Below are positions 1-7,237 of a stretch of 13,132 bases of DNA, one piece after another. The position numbers and the translations under genes were made by a program. Origin of the DNA: UBA668 sp966112835 (GTDB taxonomy: Bacteria > Actinomycetota > Acidimicrobiia > Acidimicrobiales > Ilumatobacteraceae). Every line of letters begins with the position of its first letter. Within the stretch, counting starts at the first letter, position 1. The stretch covers positions 1 to 13,132 of the forward strand of contig CBHWEI010000095.1 of assembly GCA_966112835.1 (NCBI GenBank), read 5' to 3'. Under the pieces are notes generated by a model. That model was given only the letters and a program-made list of their open reading frames with translations, ran no database searches and was not told the DNA's origin.

Positions 1-732
1 GTCGCCGTCGCCATCGCGCTGCCCATCTCCATCCTCACCGCGCTGTTCATCGTCGAGGTGGCGCCGGTGTGGTTCCGCTCGACGCTCGTCGCATTGGTCG
101 ACCTGATGGCCGCGGTGCCCAGCGTGGTCTACGGCCTGTGGGGGCTGTTCCTGCTGCAGGGCCAGGTGGTGGGCGTGTCGCGCTGGATCAACACGTGGTT
201 CGGGTGGCTGCCGTTCTTCAAGGTCGAGGGGGCCGACCCCACCAGCCCGCTGTCGAGCACGTCGGTGTACACCGCCTCCACGTTCATCGCCGGGATCGTC
301 GTGGCCATGATGGTCATGCCCATCCAGTGCGTGGTCATGCGCGAGGTGTTCTCACAGGTGCCGTCCGGCGAGCGCGAGGGTGCGTTCGCACTCGGCTCGA
401 CGCGGTGGGGGATGATCCGCGTGGTCACCCTGCCGTTCGGGCGTGGCGGCATGATCGGCGGCACCATGCTCGGCCTCGGCCGCGCGCTGGGCGAGACCAT
501 CGCGGTGCTCCTCATCATCTCGCCGCGCTTCGACATCAACTTCCACATCCTCGAGGCGGGCGCCAACTCGGTGTCCAGCCTCATCGCCCTGCGCTACACC
601 GAGGCATCGGGCTTCGGCCTGTCGGCGCTCATGGCGGCGGGGCTGGCCCTGTTCGCCGTGACGCTGGTCGTGAACTTCACGGCGTCGTGGTTCATCGCCA
701 GGTCGCGATCCGGAGCGAGCAGCGAAGCATGA
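1..732 (+). CDS. pstC: Phosphate ABC transporter permease PstC (5'-truncated)
   Basis: One of the two membrane subunits forming the phosphate channel of the PstSCAB importer. The reading frame is open from base 1, so the start lies upstream; 243 residues are visible and roughly the first 80-100 residues of a typical PstC of about 320 are missing. Visible are several hydrophobic helices, the family segment AAVPSVVYGLWGL, and the cytoplasmic EAA loop (EREGAFALGSTRWGMIRVV, then GRALGETIAVLL) that docks on the ATPase PstB. The stop TGA overlaps the ATG of the next gene by 4 bases (ATGA), so translation is probably coupled to pstA. The ABC permease pair followed by PstS and PstB makes the phosphate assignment firm. 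PstC rather than PstA is inferred from the order and from the MPIQCVVMREVF and FNFHI-like segments typical of PstC. Confidence 0.95.
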   Translation, partial: VAVAIALPISILTALFIVEVAPVWFRSTLVALVDLMAAVPSVVYGLWGLFLLQGQVVGVSRWINTWFGWLPFFKVEGADPTSPLSSTSVYTASTFIAGIVVAMMVMPIQCVVMREVFSQVPSGEREGAFALGSTRWGMIRVVTLPFGRGGMIGGTMLGLGRALGETIAVLLIISPRFDINFHILEAGANSVSSLIALRYTEASGFGLSALMAAGLALFAVTLVVNFTASWFIARSRSGASSEA

Positions 733-1985
733 CGTCGACGATCGACTCGACGGGACGCGTCGCCGAGCGACCGGTGGACCACGCGGTGGCGCGGGCCGTT
801 CCGGCCCCCCGCACGGTGCTCCCCGTACGTCCGGGCGAGCGGACGCCGGCTGCGCAGCGCCGGGCCATCGGCAAGGTGTCGCGGCGCGACCTGCTGGACC
901 TGGGCGGCGCCGCGCTGAGCGCCGTCTGCACCACGGCGCTGCTGTTCGGGCGGCTCACACCGCTGCACGGCAAGTTCGGGTTCGTCCTCACCGGCCTCGC
1001 CGTCTTCCTGGTCGTGTACACGGCGCTGGTGTCGTTGCACGACAACCGGCCGGCCGTCCTCGACCGGACGATGACCGTGCTCATGGCCCTGGCGGCGCTG
1101 GCCGCGTTGGTGGCGCTGGGCTCGGTCATCCTGTTCGTGCTCTACCGGGGGTGGGATGCGCTCACCACGAGCAACTTCTACGTCCGCGACCTCAGCGTCA
1201 CCGGCCCGCAGGAGCCGCTGTCGTCGGGCGGCATCGTGCACGCCATCGCCGGGACGCTGATCATGACGGCCATCGCACTGGTGCTGACGGTGCCGCTGGG
1301 CGTCGCCACCGCGGTCTACCTCAACGAGTCGCGCGGTCGCATGGCCATGCTCGTGCGCACCGTGGTCACGGCCATGACGGCACTGCCGTCCATCCTCGCC
1401 GGCCTGTTCATCTTCGCCACGTGGATCCTGGTGCTCGGCAACGAGCGGTCCGGCCTGGCGGCCGCGATCGCGATGAGCATCATGATGCTGCCCATCATCA
1501 TCCGCTCGGCCGACGTGGTGCTGCGCCTGGTGCCGGGCAACCTGCGCGAGGCGTCGGCCGCGCTCGGTGCCCCGCAGTGGCGCACGGTGTGGCACGTCGT
1601 GCTCCCCACAGCGCGCTCCGGCCTGGCCACGTCGGTCATCCTCGGCCTGGCTCGCGGCATCGGTGAGACGGCGCCGGTGCTGCTCACCGCCGGCTACGCG
1701 ACATCGCTGAACCTGAACCCCACTGCCAACCCGATGGTGTCGCTGCCCCTCGCCGCGTACGAGCTGGTGAAGTCGCCGCAGGAGACCCTCATCGCCCGTG
1801 GCTTCGGTGCCGCCGCGGTGCTCATGATCCTGGTCCTGGTGCTGTTCATGCTCGCCCGCGTGCTGGGCGGCCGACCCGCCGGCCGCCTGTCGAAGCGTCA
1901 GACCGCTCGCGCCCGTGCCCGCTCGAAGGACGACCTCGCCCGCATCGAGGCTCGTCGCACTCCCACTCCCGAGGTCACCCCATGA
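729..1985 (+). CDS. pstA: Phosphate ABC transporter permease PstA with extended termini
   Basis: Second channel subunit of the phosphate importer, 418 residues against about 280-300 for most PstA proteins. The start is the ATG at 729, which overlaps the pstC stop. The extra length is at both ends. A hydrophilic cytoplasmic N-terminus of about 60 residues is followed by two additional predicted helices (around LSAVCTTALLFG and FVLTGLAVFLVVYTALVSL). Then comes the normal six-helix core with the family motifs TALPSILAGLFIFATW and the EAA loop near residues 272-295 (LREASAALGAPQWRTVW, then ARGIGETAPVLLTAG). The last 45 or so residues are Arg/Lys-rich and probably cytoplasmic. The stop overlaps the start of pstS by 4 bases. 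The permease identity is clear; the role of the added N-terminal helices is unknown. Confidence 0.95.
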   Translation: MTSTIDSTGRVAERPVDHAVARAVPAPRTVLPVRPGERTPAAQRRAIGKVSRRDLLDLGGAALSAVCTTALLFGRLTPLHGKFGFVLTGLAVFLVVYTALVSLHDNRPAVLDRTMTVLMALAALAALVALGSVILFVLYRGWDALTTSNFYVRDLSVTGPQEPLSSGGIVHAIAGTLIMTAIALVLTVPLGVATAVYLNESRGRMAMLVRTVVTAMTALPSILAGLFIFATWILVLGNERSGLAAAIAMSIMMLPIIIRSADVVLRLVPGNLREASAALGAPQWRTVWHVVLPTARSGLATSVILGLARGIGETAPVLLTAGYATSLNLNPTANPMVSLPLAAYELVKSPQETLIARGFGAAAVLMILVLVLFMLARVLGGRPAGRLSKRQTARARARSKDDLARIEARRTPTPEVTP

Positions 1986-3757
1986 CGTCCCGATCGCCCC
2001 GGTCGTTCGCCTCCCGTCCCCTCGCCGCCATCATCGCCGTCGGTCTGGCCGCCGGTGCTGCGCTGGCAGGCCTTGCCGCGCCGCCCTCCACCGCCGTCGC
2101 CTCGACCAACTACCAGAGCATCGTCGGCGAGGGTTCGTCGTGGGCGGCCAACGCCATCGACGCGATGCGCGTGAACGTGAAGCAGTTCGGCATCACGGTG
2201 AACTACACCGCGAGCGGCTCGTCGGCCGGCCGCAAGAACTTCCTGAACGGCACCGTCGACTTCGCCGCGTCGGACATCCCGTTCCAGTTCAAGCCCGAGG
2301 ACGGTTCGGCTCCCGAGAACCCTGCCGCCGGCAGCTACGCCTACATGCCGATCACGGCGGGCGGCACGGCCTTCATGTACAACCTGAAGATCAACGGCAA
2401 GCGGGTCACGAACCTGCGGCTGTCGGGCGAGAACGCGGTGAAGCTCTTCACGGGTGCCATCACCATGTGGAACGACCCGGCCATCCAGAAGGACAACCCG
2501 GGTCTGGTGATGCCCGCCCGCAAGGTGGTGCCGGTGGTCCGCTCCGACGGCTCGGGGTCGACGGCGCAGCTCACCGAGTGGATGATCGCCCGGCACAAGC
2601 CCCTGTGGGACGCGTACTGCAAGAAGTCCGGCCGTGCGCCGGCATGTGGCTTCACGTCGTTCTACCCGACCATCCCGGGCATGATCGGCCAGTCGCAGGA
2701 CGTCGGCGTGGCCGGCTACGTGGCGCAGGGCTTCGCCGAGGGTGCGATCGGCTACGTCAACTACTCGTACGCGCTGAACTCGCAGTTCCCCGTCGCGAAG
2801 CTGCTGAACAGCGCCGGCTTCTACACCGAGCCCACGCCCCAGAACGTGGCCGTCGCACTGTTGAAGGCGAAGATCAACACCAACGCCGCCGACCCCAGCG
2901 TGTACCTCACCCAGGACCTGTCGGCCGTGTACACCGACAAGGACCCGCGCAGTTACGAGCTGTCGTCGTACTCGTACCTCATCCTGCGCACCAAGGTGCA
3001 GGGCCAGTTCACCGAGGCGAAGGGCAAGACGGTCGCCGCGTTCTCGTACTACGCGATGTGTCAGGCACAGCAGCAGTCCGAGTCGCTCGGCTACTCGCCC
3101 ATGCCGATCAACCTGGTGAAGGCCAGCTTCGACCAGATCAAGAAGATCCCGGGCGCGGTCGTGCAGAACATCAGCGTCGCGTCGTGCAAGAACCCCACGT
3201 TCTCGGTCGACGGCACGAACACGCTGGCGAAGACCGCGCCGCAGCCCAAGGCGTGCGACAAGGTGGGCAGCGCGTCGCAGTGCCCCGAGGGCACCGCCGG
3301 CATGAAGAACGTGCCCACCGCAGTGAAGGCCACCGGTTCGACCGGCGGCACCCCCACCACGGCGCCGGCCGGGAACGCCGGTGGTGGCAACGGCGGCGGT
3401 ACGCAGACCACGGTCGCCGGCGGGGGCCAGGGTGGCACCCCGACCGACAGCACCGTCCCGGGTGACACCACACCGGCGGTCACCGATCCCAACGGCAGCG
3501 TGCCCACCGACACGAGCAACGGCGGCGGCGTCCCCGTGGACACCAGCAACGGTGGGACGTGCGACCCCACGCTCGGCTGTGAGTCGGCCGGAGGCGCGCC
3601 CGAGGTGGGCGCGGTGCTGCCCACCACCCTGGCGCTACCCACCAGCCAGGCCAACTCGTTCGCGCTCATCCTGCTCGTGGTGCTGCTCGTGGTCGGGCTC
3701 GTCGTCGTGCCGGCGTTCGCGTGGAGGCACTTCTCGTCGAAACGGGCCACGTCGTGA
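1982..3757 (+). CDS. pstS: Phosphate-binding protein PstS, C-terminally membrane-anchored
   Basis: Extracellular phosphate receptor that delivers phosphate to PstCA; 591 residues, about 200 longer than usual. Residues 1-40 are a Sec signal peptide (cleavage near AVAS) with no lipobox cysteine. The PstS domain covers about 44-430 and has all three phosphate-contact loops: GEGSSW (49-54), SGSSAG (78-83) with TVDFAASDIPF (91-101), and SDGSGST (188-194). A Gly/Thr/Pro-rich linker runs from about 445 to 545. A strongly hydrophobic helix follows (about 559-581), then RHFSSKR. The protein is therefore anchored as a type I membrane protein instead of by lipid. Two LPxT-like words (LPTTL 546-550, LPTSQ 552-556) sit just before the helix. 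The ATG at 1982 overlaps the pstA stop (ATGA). Confidence 0.94.
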   Translation: MTSRSPRSFASRPLAAIIAVGLAAGAALAGLAAPPSTAVASTNYQSIVGEGSSWAANAIDAMRVNVKQFGITVNYTASGSSAGRKNFLNGTVDFAASDIPFQFKPEDGSAPENPAAGSYAYMPITAGGTAFMYNLKINGKRVTNLRLSGENAVKLFTGAITMWNDPAIQKDNPGLVMPARKVVPVVRSDGSGSTAQLTEWMIARHKPLWDAYCKKSGRAPACGFTSFYPTIPGMIGQSQDVGVAGYVAQGFAEGAIGYVNYSYALNSQFPVAKLLNSAGFYTEPTPQNVAVALLKAKINTNAADPSVYLTQDLSAVYTDKDPRSYELSSYSYLILRTKVQGQFTEAKGKTVAAFSYYAMCQAQQQSESLGYSPMPINLVKASFDQIKKIPGAVVQNISVASCKNPTFSVDGTNTLAKTAPQPKACDKVGSASQCPEGTAGMKNVPTAVKATGSTGGTPTTAPAGNAGGGNGGGTQTTVAGGGQGGTPTDSTVPGDTTPAVTDPNGSVPTDTSNGGGVPVDTSNGGTCDPTLGCESAGGAPEVGAVLPTTLALPTSQANSFALILLVVLLVVGLVVVPAFAWRHFSSKRATS

Positions 3758-6456
3758 GGGCGCGCACCGTCCTGAACGGCTGGGTGCTCGGTCCACTCTC
3801 CATCGTCATGGGCGTCAGCCTGCTGGTGACGGGTGCCGTGGCGGCGAGTGCCACGCCGGGCCAGCAGGGCACCGACACCTCCCTCGCGCCCACCGCGTCG
3901 CAGGTCACCGTGTCGGGTCGCGGGGCCTTCGCGTCCATGCAGTTCACGGTGAACCAGACCAAGGCGCTCACCAACCAGGCCATCTCCATCACGTGGACCG
4001 GTGGCGCGCCCACCACGCGGCAGAACACCCGCTTCGGCGCCAACTTCGTGCAGATCTACCAGTGCTGGGGCGACGACGACGGCTTTGTCCCCGAGAACCC
4101 CGGCCCGCCACCCGAGCAGTGCGAAGCAGGTGCCTACGGCGCCAGCGCGAACGGCGGGTCGACCGTCCTGTTCTCGGACCCGCTCGTCTACAGCCGCATC
4201 GTCTCGCGTGTGGGATGGCCATCCGACGACCCGAACGTGGGTGTGCTCGACGCCGCCGGGTTCCAGCGGTGGATGCCGTTCCGGTCGGTCGACGGCACCG
4301 TGGTCGGCGAGGCGATCGACCCCAACTACAACCCGTTCGTCGGCAGCGACTACTGGATCAACCCGTTCTTCAACAGCATCAACACCAACGAGATCCCCGG
4401 CGCGGTCACCAACCAGGACGGCACCGGGTCGGAGCTGTTCCAGACCCTGACGGGTGACGAAGCATCGGGCCTGGGCTGTGGCAAGAAGTCGCAACCGGTC
4501 GGCGGCGTGCTGAAGGTGCCGAAGTGCTGGCTGGTGATCGTGCCCCGCGGTGATCAGGCCATGGAGAACGCCAACACGCCCTTCGACGCGTTCGGCAACA
4601 CCATCGGCGTGTCCACCTCGCCCCTCGCCCCCAACGCGTGGAAGAACCGCATCGCCATCCCGCTCGAGTTCAACCCGGTCGACTCGCCGTGCACGTTCGC
4701 CGACGTCGAGCGGCGCATCGCCGGCAACGAGATGGCGGTCCCCGCCGTGGCCAACTGGCAGCCGACGCTGTGCGAATCCGGTGCCCTCCCGCCGTTCTCG
4801 TACGCGCCCGTCGCCGACGGGACGGCTCGTTCGCTCATCGCATCGGGCGTGGACGGCGCCCCGGGCATGGCGGTGGTCGGCAAGCCGCTCGACGCATCGA
4901 CGCTCGGCGACGGCAACCCGGTGGTCTACGCGCCGTTGACCCTCTCGGGTGTCGTCATCGGCTTCAACATCGAGCGCCGTTCCGACGCGTCGGCGCCACC
5001 GGAGATGGACGCGCTCACCGGTGTGCGCGTCGCCAACATCAACCTCACGCCGCGCCTCGTGGCCAAGCTGCTCACCCAGTCGTACGGCTCGCAGGTGACC
5101 ATCTACGGCCGTCCCGGCGATGCCGCGCACGCCTTCATCGGCACGAACCCCGACAACCTCGCGCTCGACCCCGACTTCCGTCAGTTCAACCCCGAGTTCA
5201 ACCTGCTGTTCATCTCGCAGAGCCGCACCATCGGCGGCCTGCAGCTGCCCGCCGGCAACTCCGATGCCGCCGAGCAGCTGTGGCAGTGGGTGCTCGCCGA
5301 CCCCGAGGCGAAGGCGTGGCTGAACGGCACCCCCGACGAGTTCGGCATGGTCGTGAACCCGTACTACAACGCCAAGCCGACGGTGAACCCGTCGAAGGGC
5401 GAGTTCTACAACCCGGTGCCCAACTCGTTCCCGAAAGCCGACCCGTACTGCTACCAGGCGCCAGCACAGGGCGGCGGCGGCAACGTCGTGCCGCCGCAGC
5501 TGTGCGGCACCGACTGGATGCCCTACGCGCGAGGCTTCCGCGACACCGCCCAGGTCACCCGCGCCGCATCCGACGGGGCGCGCATCGCCATCAACACCCT
5601 GGCCGAGTCGTCGTCGGCGGTGTGGGGTCGCGCCCAACCGCAGGGCACCGGCGACCGGGCGATGCTCGCCGTCACCGACTCGCCATCGGCCGCGCAGTTC
5701 GGTCTGCAGGTGGCCAGCCTCAGCCGCGCCGGCGACAACGGGTCCGCCCGCGAGTTCGTCGCGCCCGGCGACGTCAGCTTCACGAAGGCGGTGGCCTCGA
5801 TGAAGAAGTTCACCGGCACCGACTTCCTGCAGCCCACGCCATCGCCCGCCGCGGGTGGCTACCCGCTCACCACGGTGAACTACGCGGCCATCACGCCGCT
5901 GAAGCTGTCCGCCGCGGCGCGCAAGGACTACGCCGCGTTCCTCGACTACGCCGCCGTGAAGGGGCAGGTGCCCGGTCTGGCGTTCGGCCAGTTGCCCCGC
6001 GGCTACACGCCGCTGCCGAAGGCGCTCAGCACCGCCGCGGCGAAGGCAGCCGCGACGGTCCGCACGCTGCAGGCGCCACCGACCACGACCACGACGGTGA
6101 GCAGCGAGCCGGTGCCCACCTTCCCGTCCGACAACGGGGGAGGGTTCGTGCCCGGTGACGGCTCGGGTGGTGGCGACACGTTCGTCACCGATCCGCTGCC
6201 CGAGACCACCACGGCCGCCACCGACGCCGTCACGACGGTCGCCACCACCGTCGCCCCGAGCGGCACGGACCCGGCGACCACCGCCGAGCTCATCGCGACG
6301 CCTGCGGTCGACCTGCCACGCAACCGGTACACCGTGCCGGGACTGGGCATGATCGCACTCGGCTCGGCCCTCGGCGTGCTGGAGATCTCGAAGCGGCCAC
6401 GGCGCGCCCAGGCGGCGGTGCTCGCCGGCAACGGTGCAGCAGGAGCCGGATCATGA
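3754..6456 (+). CDS. 900-residue secreted PstS-related surface protein with Thr/Pro stalk
   Basis: The GTG at 3754 is chosen because it gives the same 4-base overlap (GTGA) with the pstS stop seen at neighbouring junctions; a GTG at 3721 would need a 37-base overlap. Residues 1-32 are a signal peptide without lipobox. Next is a beta-rich region (about 40-110, VTVSGRGAF, ISITWTGGAPT) that could be Ig-like, then a Cys-containing region of no recognised family. Residues 390-760 resemble the PstS fold: VVYAPLTLSGVVIGFN (390-405), NLTPRLVAKLLTQSYG (from 430), ALDPDFRQFNPEFN (from 470), GYPLTTVNY (702-710) and GYTPLP (750-755). The loop matching the PstS DGSGST phosphate loop reads AGNSDA (500-505), so phosphate binding is doubtful. 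A Thr/Pro/Gly stalk (775-850), a weak helix (about 860-878) and KRPRR suggest membrane anchoring. The exact function is unknown. Confidence 0.85.
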   Translation: MRARTVLNGWVLGPLSIVMGVSLLVTGAVAASATPGQQGTDTSLAPTASQVTVSGRGAFASMQFTVNQTKALTNQAISITWTGGAPTTRQNTRFGANFVQIYQCWGDDDGFVPENPGPPPEQCEAGAYGASANGGSTVLFSDPLVYSRIVSRVGWPSDDPNVGVLDAAGFQRWMPFRSVDGTVVGEAIDPNYNPFVGSDYWINPFFNSINTNEIPGAVTNQDGTGSELFQTLTGDEASGLGCGKKSQPVGGVLKVPKCWLVIVPRGDQAMENANTPFDAFGNTIGVSTSPLAPNAWKNRIAIPLEFNPVDSPCTFADVERRIAGNEMAVPAVANWQPTLCESGALPPFSYAPVADGTARSLIASGVDGAPGMAVVGKPLDASTLGDGNPVVYAPLTLSGVVIGFNIERRSDASAPPEMDALTGVRVANINLTPRLVAKLLTQSYGSQVTIYGRPGDAAHAFIGTNPDNLALDPDFRQFNPEFNLLFISQSRTIGGLQLPAGNSDAAEQLWQWVLADPEAKAWLNGTPDEFGMVVNPYYNAKPTVNPSKGEFYNPVPNSFPKADPYCYQAPAQGGGGNVVPPQLCGTDWMPYARGFRDTAQVTRAASDGARIAINTLAESSSAVWGRAQPQGTGDRAMLAVTDSPSAAQFGLQVASLSRAGDNGSAREFVAPGDVSFTKAVASMKKFTGTDFLQPTPSPAAGGYPLTTVNYAAITPLKLSAAARKDYAAFLDYAAVKGQVPGLAFGQLPRGYTPLPKALSTAAAKAAATVRTLQAPPTTTTTVSSEPVPTFPSDNGGGFVPGDGSGGGDTFVTDPLPETTTAATDAVTTVATTVAPSGTDPATTAELIATPAVDLPRNRYTVPGLGMIALGSALGVLEISKRPRRAQAAVLAGNGAAGAGS

Positions 6457-7226
6457 GGCGCGTCGCCCGCCCGCTCGCGCTCGTCGTCGGTGCGGTGCTC
6501 GTCGCCGTGCTGGCCGCCGGCGGGGCGTCGGCCACGTCGGTGCCGCCCACCTCCGACGGCGGTGGCGTCGTGCAGCCCGACACCACCGACATCGTTGCCG
6601 TTCGAGCCGGCGACCTGACCCTGGTCGACGCGGATCGGCGCGGCGTGGTGCTGCGCAACGGCGGCAGCGCCACGCAGTTCAGCGTCGACCTGCCCGAGGG
6701 ATCGATGTGCCCGGGCGACAGCGAGAACGACAACTGGCGCGTGCAGACCTTCATCGTGCCCGCCGCCGCCGACCCGGCGACGCTGGAGTACAGCGTGATC
6801 GGCCCGACCGGCACCAAGCAGTACGCCATCTACGACATCTTCACCTCGCCGGTGGTGGACCAGTTGACGGTACCGAACGGCGAGCCCGGCCAACCCGGCC
6901 GACCGGGTGCGTTCCCGCCGATGAGCTTCGCCGTGTTCCCTCCTGGTGAGATTCCCGCGGGGACCTATCGCATCGGTGTGGCGTGCACGTGGTTCGGCGC
7001 CACTGCGAACTACTGGGACACCGAGATCGTCATCGCCGACGAGCCAGCCGACTCGCCGGCGCAGCTCACCTGGCGGCTGCCGTCGGCGCCGCCCGCCGCG
7101 CTGAGTGGCACCGCTCCTCCGTCCGACTTCCCCTGGACCGTCGTCTTCCTCGTCATCGCCGCCGCGGCGATGGGGTTCGTCGTCGTCCTCAACCGCCGCA
7201 GCTCCCGAACCCCCACCGCCTCCTGA
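6453..7226 (+). CDS. Membrane-anchored secreted protein, first of three paralogues
   Basis: 257 residues; the ATG at 6453 overlaps the preceding stop (ATGA). There is a signal peptide (1-28, ending GASA-T), an extracellular domain, and a C-terminal helix (about 228-246, WTVVFLVIAAAAMGFVVVL) followed by NRRSSR, so a type I anchored topology is likely. The domain shares an ordered set of signatures with the next two genes: DLTLVDADR, an SATQF block, a Cys then a xWRVQTFIV block, PPMSFAVF, GTYRIGVACTW, YWDTEI and DSPAQLTW. The two conserved cysteines (CPGD and VACTW) could form a disulfide. Identity to the other two copies is clearly lower than theirs to each other, and it has no long Thr stalk. 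I recognise no named family. A role in phosphate capture or envelope organisation is inferred only from position in the pst run. Confidence 0.85.
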   Translation: MRRVARPLALVVGAVLVAVLAAGGASATSVPPTSDGGGVVQPDTTDIVAVRAGDLTLVDADRRGVVLRNGGSATQFSVDLPEGSMCPGDSENDNWRVQTFIVPAAADPATLEYSVIGPTGTKQYAIYDIFTSPVVDQLTVPNGEPGQPGRPGAFPPMSFAVFPPGEIPAGTYRIGVACTWFGATANYWDTEIVIADEPADSPAQLTWRLPSAPPAALSGTAPPSDFPWTVVFLVIAAAAMGFVVVLNRRSSRTPTAS

Positions 7227-7230
7227 AGGA
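7225..7230 (+). promoter_or_regulatory. Ribosome binding site for the gene at 7238
   Basis: GAAGGA lies 7 bases before the ATG at 7238 and overlaps the stop codon of the preceding gene (TGA 7224-7226). It fixes the start within a longer open frame that begins inside the previous gene. Confidence 0.7.
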
Positions 7231-7237
7231 ACCCGAC

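Noticed and set aside
594..1595. Long open frames on the minus strand opposite pstC and pstA
   Set aside because: The translations are low-complexity Arg/His/Gly/Asp-rich, as expected from the antisense of GC-rich coding DNA. The + strand carries clear permease motifs there.
3721..3753. Upstream GTG start for the 900-residue protein
   Set aside because: It would overlap pstS by 37 bases and put VETGHV before the basic n-region. The GTG at 3754 gives the 4-base overlap seen at the neighbouring junctions and a normal signal peptide.
4417..4434. DGTGSE in the 900-residue protein as a PstS-type phosphate loop
   Set aside because: It lies well before the segments that align with the PstS N-terminal lobe, so it is out of order. 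The segment aligned with the real loop is AGNSDA. A circular permutation is not supported by the rest of the alignment.
3091..5637. 848-codon open frame on the minus strand
   Set aside because: It lies opposite two well-supported exported proteins, has Arg/Val/Gly-rich composition and no recognisable motif. It is a shadow of high GC3 coding on the + strand.
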